Below are positions 10,551 to 20,864 of a DNA stretch of 64,000 bases, one piece after another (the stretch's first letter is position 1; each line of letters starts with the position of its first letter). A program made the translations under genes and the position numbers. Origin of the DNA: Paulownia fortunei (Eukaryota > Streptophyta > Magnoliopsida > Lamiales > Paulowniaceae); NCBI GenBank assembly GCA_019321725.1, contig CM033107.1, positions 17,475,445 to 17,539,444 on the forward strand, in the 5' to 3' direction. Below the pieces are notes generated by a model. That model worked only from the letters and a program-made list of their open reading frames with translations. It made no database searches and was not told where the DNA came from.

Positions 10551-12680
10551 TTATGCAAGAATTCTTTTGCCACGCCGAATGAGCGATGTAATGTCATTGT
10601 TGTGCATCAGTTTCCAACTTATCATGCTGCGTTTTAGCTTTTGAGCTTCCTGCTGTTAGTAAAACAACACTTTATGTATCATTGTAATCACAGAGATTGT
10701 TAAGCGATGCCCCTCACTTAACAAACAAGGAATCCCACCTGAAACTGGAAAGTCGATTGCTCGGCTTTTGGTAATATTGATAGGCCATCACGCACTGGCA
10801 GCACTACGAACAGATTAAAAATGACATAAAGATTAGAGAACAAAGATATATATGCCCTTTCGAAAACATTATTTGGATTGCCAAAGTTTGATATAGAATT
10901 TCATGTAGTTTTTGTAGTCTCTGATTATGTTACCTGCAGGTGAAAAACCATTCTTTTTCTCCATATCCCTTGTTGAATTCTCAACAAGAGATGGCTTGTA
11001 ATAGAATGTGTGTAAAAATAGCGGATCTGTCTCAAATTGACCTTCATTTTCACTCTTAGCCTCAATGCCACCTTTAGTATCCCTGCATCAGTATGATTAG
11101 TCTAGAAAAAGTTACATCCTCTTAATTATCCGATATGTTTTTTTGACAATATCGCGTGTTGGCAATAATATTAATACTCCAAGTTTCGAAGAATTTTTTT
11201 TTTTAATCTTTCAACATAATTAGAGAAAGTACTTGATCTGAGCACCTGGATACAACTTTCGTGGTCGCTGAATCTGATAAAGCTGATAAAAACAAAAGAA
11301 GATATCAGAAAACATGTATTTTGGAATAAGAGAAACAAATGATTTTGAGTGAAACGACTAAAAAGACAACAAATTATTACGCGGTTTCACTAAAAAGACA
11401 ACAAATTATTACGCGGCAATATATAGCGACAGTGATATCTTGAAAAATCAGCACTCCAGTAAAATCTTGCCAGGGCAAGTTTGTGAGAGTGTTGCTGGCA
11501 TGTCACAATCCTCTGTTGACACCACAAAGAATTCGTTAATTTGGCAACTCTTTTCCTTAGAAAATCAAGCAGGTTCTATTTACATTGTCAAAAGACGAAG
11601 AAACTGAAAATTTGGAAGCTGTGGTTGAGTTGATGAGTGGATTACTGACCAGTTTCAAGATGTCAATCTTATGTTCTGTTTCAGGAATTGAATTGCTTAT
11701 AGAAAGACAGGATTCAAGATTAGTTGAGATGCTGCCTAAATGATCAACAACTGTAACAACAGCCCTGGAAATGTACTCCTTCGTCGTTTCCACGACACTG
11801 CATGCAGAAATCACAAATCCCACATAGATTTCTAAGCAAGTATTGGTGAAATACTGAGCAAATTGCACCATATCTCAACTCCCTATGCAGCATTTTCTCC
11901 TTTTTTATTTCAATCACACATACAGCAATAAACTTAGTGAGCACTTAGTTACCTGTGCACTTGAAGTGGAAAGTCAACAATTGTTGAGATTTCTTGTATT
12001 CGGATCCGAATTATGACCCAACCCATTATATGTTTTGCACGGTTTTAAGTGGGACAAAAACTGAACTTTAGTTTGCCAAGTGGGGGATTCGGTTTTGTCT
12101 CAGGACGTTGGCCCGAGTTTGTGACAGAGCATATTTCATATTCACAGTGGAAGTGGGGTGTGACAGGATTTATGTGAGAAAAATACTAAAATCTCTGTAA
12201 TCTTTTCAATACACTGAATCCATATATTTTTTGTCCAAAGGTTTTTCAATTAAGTTGAACCACGGGAATTGTGTGTTCTTTTAACTTTGTTCTTGATTAA
12301 TTTCTGATTTTTTTTCCTCATGTTGTGAGGTTTTGTTTGCAAAAAGAACCAGACACTCAGACTTCTTTTGCTTTAGTGGTTTCAAGTGATGTATTTGAAC
12401 TAGATTGCAGCACAGAAATTAAAAAGTTGAAAAAAAAAAGGGCTTACATTCTTTTGTCTTCTGCCTTGAAGAAAGTTGTTTCACAATAATCAGCAGCATG
12501 GTAAAGCTGAGAGCTTAAGTCCCTCAGCTCCTGCAAGTTATTCACAGGGCCAAATGAGTGCACTATACAAGTAAAAAAAGACAAAGAAAACACTTACAAC
12601 TAATGTAAAAGATGACTGACTTGCAGAGATTTGTCAAACTCTGTTGCGTTATCAACCAAAGAAATATTGGAGTCCTGCAT
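10551..12680 (-). CDS. ABIL: ABIL family protein (Abl interactor-like, SCAR/WAVE complex)
   Basis: ABI-like subunit of the SCAR/WAVE complex, which activates ARP2/3 actin nucleation in plant cells (family knowledge). Eight exons on the minus strand: 12621-12680, 12448-12530, 11650-11797, 11413-11512, 11246-11282, 10934-11082, 10739-10803, 10551-10652. They sum to 744 bases, 247 residues plus TAA, with no internal stop. All introns start GT and end AG, and phases match at each join. Conserved pieces in order: FDKSLQELRDLSSQLYHAAD (residues 15-34), ETTKEYISRAVVTVVDHLGS, the TCQQ..HKLAL helix, FLHTF, the LPVRDGLSILPKA block and a basic C-terminus LIRRGKRILA. The length is short but fits the smaller ABIL proteins. 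ATG 12680 is preferred because it begins the conserved region. Exon 5 is only 37 bases and its donor (AG|GTGCTC) is weaker; I chose it because it alone keeps the frame. Family membership is firm; the exact orthologue (ABIL5-like or ABIL1-like) is not. Confidence 0.88.
11357..11416. repeat. Two tandem 28-bp units (32-bp period) over the ABIL exon 4 donor
   Basis: Units 11357-11384 and 11389-11416 are identical and separated by TTTC. The right-hand unit covers the exon 4 splice donor of the ABIL gene (minus strand C|GTAATA), so the donor sequence occurs twice. Confidence 0.9.
11982..12321 (+). repeat. LTR-like relic inside ABIL intron 2
   Basis: Begins TGTTGAGATTTC. Near its end it carries GTTGAACCACGGGAATTGTG followed by GTTCTTTTAACTTTG, the U5 style of many plant copia LTRs (a gene-terminal AACCACG...TTGTGTTCTT pattern). 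No internal region and no clear target-site duplication are visible, so it is a candidate solo LTR or fragment. It lies wholly within the 650-base intron and leaves the splice sites untouched. Confidence 0.4.
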
Positions 12681-13041
12681 TGATCTCTTATCTGTTTGCT
12701 TTGCAAAACTGAAAAAAACCAACCTTCTTCAGCTCTAACTCTCCCTTATCTATCGTTTTTTGAATTTCTTTGGCTCTTTTTGGTCCATAATAGTATATGT
12801 TTGTAGATGGAGAAGTCGGTGATTGGAGTCTCGTGATTCTTTTAACCTTTTCCTGTGTCTGTTTCCGTTCAAGTGAATATATGGGGACAGAATTCAGAAA
12901 GAGAGAAGCAGCCAAAAACACATTTAACATAGATTCTCTTTGCAGTTTGTGTATTTTCTTCACGTTAGAAGAAACAAGATCGAACATAAATATTTCAGGT
13001 GGCCCATGATTATGTGTTCTTTTCTTTTCACTAACAATCAT
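12681..13041 (-). promoter_or_regulatory. Upstream region / 5' UTR of the ABIL gene, with an open frame
   Basis: A 117-codon open frame (12688-13041, minus) stops 7 bases before the ABIL start codon. It resembles no family I know; its composition (many K, S, F) fits UTR/promoter DNA more than protein. It contains a CT-rich stretch (CTGCTTCTCTCTTTCTG on the minus strand) typical of plant 5' UTRs. If transcribed from its own ATG it would be an upstream ORF, but I cannot place the transcription start. Confidence 0.4.
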
Positions 13042-13299
13042 TTTGATTAAAAAAAGGTATATAGTTCAAATTTTCTTTTTAATTTTATATTTCATCTACT
13101 ATTTGACATCATAAATGTGTATAAAATATTTAAAAATATTATAAAAGTGTATAAAATATTTTTTTTAAATATACATTTTGAATCATTTGTGAAGAAATAT
13201 AATCAAATTAAAATAAAATATTTAAAGAAAAATACATGAGTTGCCGATTTTGTGTTACCAATTTATTACTGCCTTTTATTATTACTTAATTATGGTAAG
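13042..13299. other. AT-rich spacer
   Basis: Very AT-rich, with two near copies of GTGTATAAAATATTT (around 13116-13160). These look like TATA elements but may be simple sequence. The last five bases (GTAAG) are the target-site duplication of the next element. Confidence 0.5.
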
Positions 13300-13754
13300 T
13301 GTTAGAAATTGGATTGAGTTTATGACCCTTGACCCAATTGACATCCATATTTGAGTTGGATTTTATCTCCACAATTTGGGTATGATTGAGTTTTCTAGTT
13401 AGATTGAGATTCTTTATTGAGTAGGAATATATATCACTTATCCCCATCTAACTTGAGATGAGAGTGAATGAACGTATTCTCCCAAATCTCTCTTCATATT
13501 CTCTCAATTCTTTTTCTCTCAGTGTCTTCCTTAAAGCATCACTATAAATTCTAAGAATTTGAAGTGTGTAATTGAGTGAATACTCTAGTAGTTATTTACT
13601 ACCAATAAGAAATGTATGTTCGTAGTTTAATCAAAAAGAGACTAGTAGACAAGTTTGATTCGGGATATGTGGATTGATAATTCGCTATGTATGGTATAAT
13701 CCACTTACATTTATGAATGTGTGATTCATGTCATTGTTGCGTATTTGCTTACTA
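13300..13754 (+). repeat. 5' LTR of the inverted-core element
   Basis: Starts TGTTAGAAATTGGATTGAG and ends CTTACTA just before the primer-binding site. It shares its 3' half with 20066-20311 and its 5' half with the reverse complement of 13914-14102. It lacks an ~80-base segment that both other copies carry. Confidence 0.85.
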
Positions 13755-13768
13755 TGACATCAGAGCCA
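13755..13768 (+). other. Primer-binding site (initiator tRNA-Met type)
   Basis: TGACATCAGAGCCA matches TGGTATCAGAGCCA at 12 of 14 positions, directly after the LTR. Confidence 0.8.
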
Positions 13769-13836
13769 ATATGGCTTGTTTTCGTTGTTTCATTTGATTG
13801 ATTTATGGATATGTATATATGCTTTAAAAAAATTTT

Positions 13837-14102
13837 AGAAAAGTATAAAATATTCATCATAAGTTGATCTTAATGTGGATAACGTGGTTAAAACTTGATG
13901 AAAAATGGATGAGAGATTTGGGAGAATACATTCATTCACTCTTATCTCAAGTTGTATGGGGATAAGTGATATATATTCCTACTCAAGTAAGAATCCTAGT
14001 TCAACTAGGAAATCAATCCCACCTAAATTGTGGAGATAATATCCAACTCAAATATAGATACCAATTGGTTTAAGGGTCCTAAACTCGATCCAATTTTCAA
14101 TA
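13837..14102 (-). repeat. Inverted U3 half of an LTR
   Basis: The reverse complement begins TATTGAAAATTGGATCGAG, matching the start of the 5' LTR, and continues past its middle. On its outer side (14103-14112) the reverse complement reads GAGTGGGAGA, a polypurine tract. It is therefore the start of a 3' LTR in reverse, truncated before R/U5. Confidence 0.85.
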
Positions 14103-17100
14103 TCTCCCACTCATACATATTTGATTCGATCTCCTCAAATCTCATCATCATACAATTTCTCAATTTCACTTCATTCCCTTCATACAAGATATGAGGTGTG
14201 CGACCAAGCAAGAATGCTTAGGTGAGAAGAGTTACATTAAATCATCACTAAACTAATATAACCTTACAACTCAATAACTCGTTGTGTACCCCAAACCAAG
14301 TGGTCGCACCCAATCAAACATCTCTAGATCCCTCAATAAAATAAATAGAGCATGCTCGACCTATTCAAATATGTATTTATGTTCATGACTGGTTAAACAC
14401 ATTTCAAAATAGTCGCTTGGGCTATGAACCATAGAACATAAGTGCGTTACCGACTTAATTATTCCTCGACCTCTCATGCCAATCAGCTTGGTCTTGACAG
14501 TTTTTCTAGATATGCTCTGATAGACCGAATCATGCATGGCCATTGGAAACATGCTAAAGTAGCGTCATCAAGCTTACATCTCATGAAAAAGTCCAGAGTC
14601 CCAAAGGGTATAAGAAACAATATAGGCTCACATGGTGATGAAACAGGGACCCATTCGGTCACTTTTTCATACGAGGTTGTCTCAACGCACATGTTGTATG
14701 AATATATGCTATGATGGAGCTCCCACTCAATTTGGGCATGTCATGCTCTAAACATCATATGAATTTAAGTCTAATCGCTCTCCAAGCACCTGACTTGCGC
14801 ACCACTAGAAGTTACTCTCCAAAATGCTTTCTATCAGTTCACATATTCAGCGAAGAATAGGCTTATTATGAAGTTTGGACATACTTCTTCATAATCAATC
14901 AACTCTAATCTCATCTTAGCCTCCAATCTAAGGCGGCTCTTAGTTATGCATATTGACCTTCCTCGCTACAACAAGTGCGAAGGCAATTATTTGCAAACCT
15001 TAGTTATGCGACACAATCTTTTAATCTCATTCTACTCGCTATCACAGCACCAGGGCGATTACCTAGTGACAACTCACAAATCCAGTACCAAACTCATAAT
15101 GAGAATACAAATATAACTCATTAATCACCATATGTTCTCACAAGCTACAAAAATCAAATTCTACGTAATTCTATACTACTCATATGCCTTTGGAGCATAT
15201 TTCCATACAAACATAAGGGATAAGTAATCAAACCGCTCATAGAAATATACCTGAGAATAATTTAATTATGCGTAATACTCTCTTAAGTGAAGAGATGACT
15301 GATATAAGTATGCTTAGTCCTCCAACAATACTCAGCGCCCAAAGCATATATCAAAGTAGCTTTATTATCACAAAGACAACAAAAGCCTCACAAATGTGCA
15401 CACAATGCGCAACCTTTTAAAATACCAAATTGCCTCCAACAAATCTCAGATCACTCTATTAAGATATCTAAGTATCCACTCACCAATAATCTAATTATCG
15501 AGCATAGTACTAGTCTAGTACACAACAGTGCACATCAAACCTTCTTTAATGCTTGCATAATACTAGCTAGCATTTCTTTTCTTCTTCCATTTAAAGGTAT
15601 TTCAATCTAACTAAGAATATAATTTTTGATCATGCAGTGTAAATAGGATTGGTGAGATGCACACAAAACTCGGTATCACAATATCAAGTATACATCTACT
15701 TTTCCTATGTCTATTCAAATATAAAGAACAACCACTACTAAGTGGAGACACCTTTGTATTCTTTCTAGCCATCACATTATTGCCCAAATACGTGAGAATT
15801 AAATTCTCTTATTTATGTTTGACATATATTCAGTGATCTTACTCGACCATCGTAAGCTTATTAGAGTGATAACTCGATGAAATCAATAGGACTACTATTT
15901 GAATGATAATTCAAGTTATAAATAAAGCTTCTCAATCAGTAATTTTTGCGCTCTTACCACATTTCTTGAATTCATTAGGCAATCTACATAAATTTCCTCG
16001 TCTATTCCTCATTTATATATGTCAACCTCTATCGTCAAAGATAAATCTAGACAAAAGTGGCAATAACCAACAGTATCTTGGCGAATTGAGGTAATCTCAC
16101 CACCTAGTGAGAACATCTCAAAATATTTATGCTCCAAAATTAGGCGTAAATATTTCATCCTCGGTTTAGCTATACACATATTAATCAACCCATCTACTTT
16201 GTACTTGACCTTTAGAAACCGCATATTTATAATAGTCTTACACTTAGACGGAAGATCAACCAGTTCTAGACTTTGTTATTAGTTATTATCATCTTTTCTT
16301 TCATAACAATTATCCCCTTAGAGCATCAACTAAAGTCAAAAGTCTAAGTAACTCATCAACATCCACAAAAGTAGTCATGAAGGATACCCACTCAATCTCT
16401 TCTAGATAATGGGGAATAACTTATATTATCTAATTTTTACTTGTAGAATATGAGAGTTATTTTCAAGTGAGACACTCCCATTGACTTTGGGTTGCTCCTA
16501 TTATCCCAGTGATTGTCGGATAAGTTAAAATACAACATCCTCGCTAGGGAAAATGAATGCCTTAACAAGGATCTTGCAACTCATATAGTGCAAGATTTCA
16601 TTTGACTTCTCATATGCTCGTAAATCCTCCTTAAGGATATCTACACTGTGCAACTTAATTTCTATAATTTCTCCATCAAGGTATTCATCACTCTTGAGAA
16701 CACACCTTCTTGAACTTAAATAGTATAAACCCACTAATTTGAGCTTGTTGCCATATCATAGCTCATTGAAGGATGGAGAATTCACTTGGAGGCACAATTC
16801 TCATTATGTAGGCTGCAATTAACATCGCATCGTCCTAATTAAGATACAAATCAATTTACGCCATCATATAAATCGAGTCATTTTGAAGTGTTTGATTCAT
16901 CACTCTTCGCAAACTCATTTAGTTGCGAAATATTTAGAATTATCCTTCAAATTGCAATTTTATTTTCCTCACACATGTCTAAACTAATTAGACATGTTAT
17001 TCTCTCTTTCTATTAGTTTATTGAACCTCAATTTTCATACTCTTTATAGTTCTCTACCTCTATCAAGAATCGCTCGAAATAATTTGGTGCTTCTGACTAG

Positions 17101-18988
17101 TGAGAGTGGGAATGCACTAATTTATAGCATGAATAACAAAGAAAGGAAAATAGAATGCACTATTCAGTGCCTCACACTCGTAAGTCTGCACTGATTTGAG
17201 TGGACTAGCTCTAGAGGATAAATAGCCCTATTTCTTTCTTCCAACAAGCTTTTTTGCTAGAAAAATTTGTGTAGAGGGAGATTAACCTTAGCGAATAGGC
17301 CAATAAAACCTTATCTAGCTAATACAGTCATCCTCTTAACACCGCATACATGATAAAATATAAAAAAAAATGCATAGAAGAAGTACAATAAATAATACCT
17401 TAAGCCAATCACATCATAAACATGACTTATATCTTAAAGGTCTCTTACATGAAATATGGACAAATCTACTCACTCCACCAATGTATTTTAAGTACATCAA
17501 TTTGATAGACTATTTCAAATCTAATACCTTTTGCACATCTCTAAGGTGTAGCTCACACCAATTGTTGAGTTATAAAAATAGCTCATGCTCTTTGCTGAGC
17601 TTGAGGTGGCACTATAAACTCATAATGCCTTCTCTTGTATGTCATTTAAACAAACATAACTACACAATACTCAATAATAGTCTGCTCAATCTCCAATCTC
17701 ATACTAAGTTTCATCAACTTCTAGTATCCATTGAAGGAGAGAATTAAGAATATCATCAAATGAGAGAGCTTTAAGTAGTCAAACTTCATCTTAGTACAAT
17801 TATGTGCGAAGTGATCAATCTCATCATTACACTTGACATTTGTTGATGCTTAGTTGCCTTTATCACTAAGGTGACACATTTTATCACTTCATTGGATCAA
17901 ATTTATGATTCTAGTTTTAACTTTTGCTCTTGTTAAGCTACTTTTGCCTTTTCCAACACTAACCCAAGTTAGTTTAAGTTGGTCAACATGAGCGACAAGT
18001 ACAATTACTTGTACTTTTTTTGATTCTCAACAATCAGCCTCAAGTTAGACAATTATTATCGAAAATATGTTAGTAATATTTTGACAAAATAGAGCTCAAA
18101 CTCTTTTATTAATTTCTCGTGTTTGCAGCTTAAACAAATTAGAGTGCAAACGTGATTCTTGATCCATTAGTATATTGTCAGTGCCTAAATCACGATAATA
18201 TTTGGCAACTTAAAATCTTGTATTTGCGGCTTAAACAAATTAAAGCGCAAACTTTAATTTTAGTCCACTACCATATTGTCAGCATCTAAGTCGTGACAAT
18301 ATTGGACAATTTGTCCATTTTCATGCTTAATTAGCTTAAAATATGGAATTGGTGAGTTGGACTAACACTTCTAAATTAATTGCCAAAAATATAAGTAGTG
18401 GTCCAATATTTTATTATAGATCTAAGTAAATATTTTATTGTTCCTTTATACTCAGTAGAATCGAAAATTTCGCAACTCATACTAGTAATCATCTCCCATT
18501 GAGTATAAGGCATAATAGAAATTTACTGATCATGAATATAATACAAATTTGTCCTCACTTGTATTATGAATGTAAATATGTAATTTGAATGATAAAATAT
18601 TAGCCCCATATGGGCAACATTGACATTTGATGCATCATGTTAAGATAATTTTGGTCCATGGTGGAAAAACAAAAAATATCCCCAATAAAATTGATATACA
18701 TGGCCTCCCAAAAATGACATAGTAAATACATGCCTTGAAAATAATAGAAAATTATATTAGTTCAAAGCCTACTACATCAATCTAGAAAAAAATAAAAAAT
18801 AAAAATATTGAATTACCACCACTGCCGCAAATTATCTTCCACAAAAATATGCAATAATATAAAACAATAAACTCAAATTGACATGAGCACCCAAATATCA
18901 GTGTCCATTCATTCACAACATATATCAATTCATAAAAAAATGTAATTAATAAAGCATGCAACTCATGTAGAAACATATTAATCATATA

Positions 18989-19150
18989 GAAAAATATTTT
19001 TGCATGCACCCTCCCTATAGACAAGAATATTTTTGCATGCACTTTAATGTACAAAAAATATTTTGATATTAAAAACTTTGACCCAGAAAAAATATTTTTG
19101 CACGTATATTAATGCACAAAATAATTTTTGTATGCACTCTAATGCACAAA
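18989..19150. repeat. Imperfect ~32-bp tandem repeats
   Basis: About five degenerate units beginning AATATTTTTGCATGCAC and containing TAATGCACAAA occur in a row within the inverted internal region. Confidence 0.6.
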
Positions 19151-19499
19151 TTGGTCGATTAATACTTACAAATATTCTTGTATTAAATTGCATAACCAAA
19201 AAAAGTGCACTAAAATTGTAGTGTTCTTAAACCTGTAAAATTATTTTTATTCCTGTCCAACCATAAAGAAAGAAAAAAAAATTGCTAGGCCAAAAAATAT
19301 CAATTAATAAATGTGACATTCTGCCCACTTGGCAGATTCAACTAATAAATTAATTATCAACATGATTGTATAGTATCAATAGCCTAAGTGGTGGGCTATT
19401 ACATGTCCAACCATTAGAACTAGGATTCAAGAGGCCAAGCACAACTTACTTTTTATTTTGAGTAAGTGGAGCAACCAAACATGCTCTTAACTCCATCGT

Positions 19500-19725
19500 T
19501 GCCATGTGAGTGCCAGGCCACATGGGTGCCATCTAAGCACCAATTGTGTACCATGTGGCTGTATGCCACATCAATTGAAGACACCATGTGTGCGCTACTT
19601 AAGTGTTATGCGCCACATGGCCGTATGCCACATCAGTCGAAGGCACCATGTCAGCGCATCACCTAAGCATTGTGCTCCACATGGCCATATGCCACATCAA
19701 TCGAAGCACCATTTCAGCACATCGG
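19500..19725. repeat. Three ~65-bp tandem units rich in CCACATGG / GCCACATC
   Basis: Three imperfect copies, each with a CCA(C/T)(A/G)TGGC..TATGCCACATCA core followed by CGAAG-CACCAT, plus a partial fourth at the left. They keep several frames open on the plus strand, which explains overlapping ORFs here; I do not treat these as genes. The CATGTGGC-type repeats sit in what would be the leader between primer-binding site and gag. Confidence 0.75.
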
Positions 19726-19983
19726 CATCTTCTCCATCACCAACCATCCGATTCTGATTATCAAATCGGTTTTCTAGTGAGAGAAACTAATTTTCTATCA
19801 AAAACTTTAAAAATTCATATCTCACTCATTTTAAGTCTATTTTTGATGAATTTTATATCATTTCGAATCTATTTTCATGATCTACAACATAGCATAAAAC
19901 TTTTATAACAAAAATATCAAAAATAGATTTGATTTTGAGCTCAAAAGAAATGGATCTCAAATTTTAAATGAAATTTTCTCTCA

Positions 19984-20311
19984 AACCACTCATCCATTTT
20001 TCACTAAATTTTGACCACGTGATCCACACATTAAGATCAATGTATGGTGAATATTTTATGCTTTTCTCTCTCAGTCTTCCTTGGAGAATCACCATAGACT
20101 CTAAGTATTTGAGGTGTGTAATTAAGTGAATAACTCTAGTAGTTATTCACTACCAACAAAAAAGTTATGTTCGTGGTTCGATTAAAAAGAGGTTGGTAGA
20201 TGAGCTTGAATCAGGATACGTGGATTGACATTCTGCTGTGTATGGTAAAACTCGATCCACTTATATTTATATGCATGTGTGATTCATATGGTTATTGCGT
20301 AATTGCTTACT
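19984..20311 (+). repeat. 3' LTR remainder (R/U5 side) of the inverted-core element
   Basis: Matches the 3' part of 13300-13754 and ends CTTACT right before the GTAAG duplication. Its first ~80 bases (about 19988-20066) are also present in reverse at 13837-13913, so this segment exists as an inverted duplication at the two internal breakpoints. Confidence 0.8.
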
Positions 20312-20421
20312 GTAAGAATATAAGGAACTGAAGGCATCGATTACATTATATCAATGATTTCAATTTAGAATAAGGAAAGTTGATATATCTGCGATGCTAT
20401 AGTTAGGTAGTTTTATATGTC

Positions 20422-20864
20422 TATTAGAAATTGGGTATGGGTCGTCTATGAAGGTGATCTGATCCAGATCTAAACCTATATGGGTGTTAGAGAGAGTGGT
20501 TAATATTTGAATTCAAAGTCATAACACCACACAATAAAACTCCCTCATTCTCTCATTTTCTCATCTTCACAACTAACTCACACATAAGCAAAAAACTAAA
20601 ATGATAACGTGTAGAAAATACTTCATTTTTTCATGTATTAGAGAAAGGCTAGAATAAGAAGGCAAAAGAGTGTTTTCTTAGAAGTTTTTAGTCACTAATG
20701 AAGTTCTTGGATTGTGGCTATGAACTCCTTCTGTTGTGATTAAGTTTGGACAAAAGTGAGTTAGAAAACGAGTAAAAAAAGTTAGTGATTCAACCATAGC
20801 AAAATGTCCGATTTTGGTAAGTTCTCTTGAATTTTCATATATGAACTGTGTTTAATTTTCTCCA
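20422..20864 (+). repeat. 5' LTR of the old copia element
   Basis: Begins TATTAGAAATTGGG (TG mutated to TA) and ends TTCTCCA. ATTGGTATATAG follows, a decayed primer-binding site. It aligns with 28671-29069. Confidence 0.8.

Larger units (their letters stand above)
14115..19983 (-). other. Internal region of the inverted-core element, no coding domain seen
   Basis: About 5.9 kb that should be read on the minus strand relative to its own polypurine tract. No gag, protease, integrase, RT or RNase H motif was recognised in either direction; the longest frame (17370-17747, 125 codons, plus) has no known motif. The right end (19260-19980) looks like a 5' leader and carries the tandem repeats listed separately. 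Confidence 0.5.
13300..20311 (+). mobile_element. LTR retrotransposon with inverted internal region
   Basis: The outer ends are a plus-strand 5' LTR (13300-13754) and the R/U5 part of a plus-strand 3' LTR (about 19984-20311). They are flanked by the identical 5-bp duplication GTAAG at 13295-13299 and 20312-20316. A primer-binding site follows the 5' LTR. The inside runs backward: the U3 half of an LTR lies in reverse at 13837-14102, followed rightward by a reversed polypurine tract. No coding domain could be recognised, so it is either a non-coding (LARD-type) element or one too decayed to read. Confidence 0.75.

Noticed and set aside
13837..14102. A separate nested minus-strand element
   Set aside because: No target-site duplication or second LTR of its own. 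A single inversion inside the 13300-20311 element explains the orientation, the split LTR and the GTAAG flanks together.
17370..17747. 125-codon plus-strand ORF as a host gene
   Set aside because: No recognisable motif, no flanking exons, and it sits inside an inverted retroelement interior.
18989..19150. CRISPR-like array
   Set aside because: The units are degenerate, lack unique spacers of constant length, and this is plant nuclear DNA.
19466..19908. Overlapping plus-strand frames of 66, 83 and 101 codons
   Set aside because: They are kept open by the ~65-base tandem repeats and have no domain. They also lie antisense to the likely orientation of the element.
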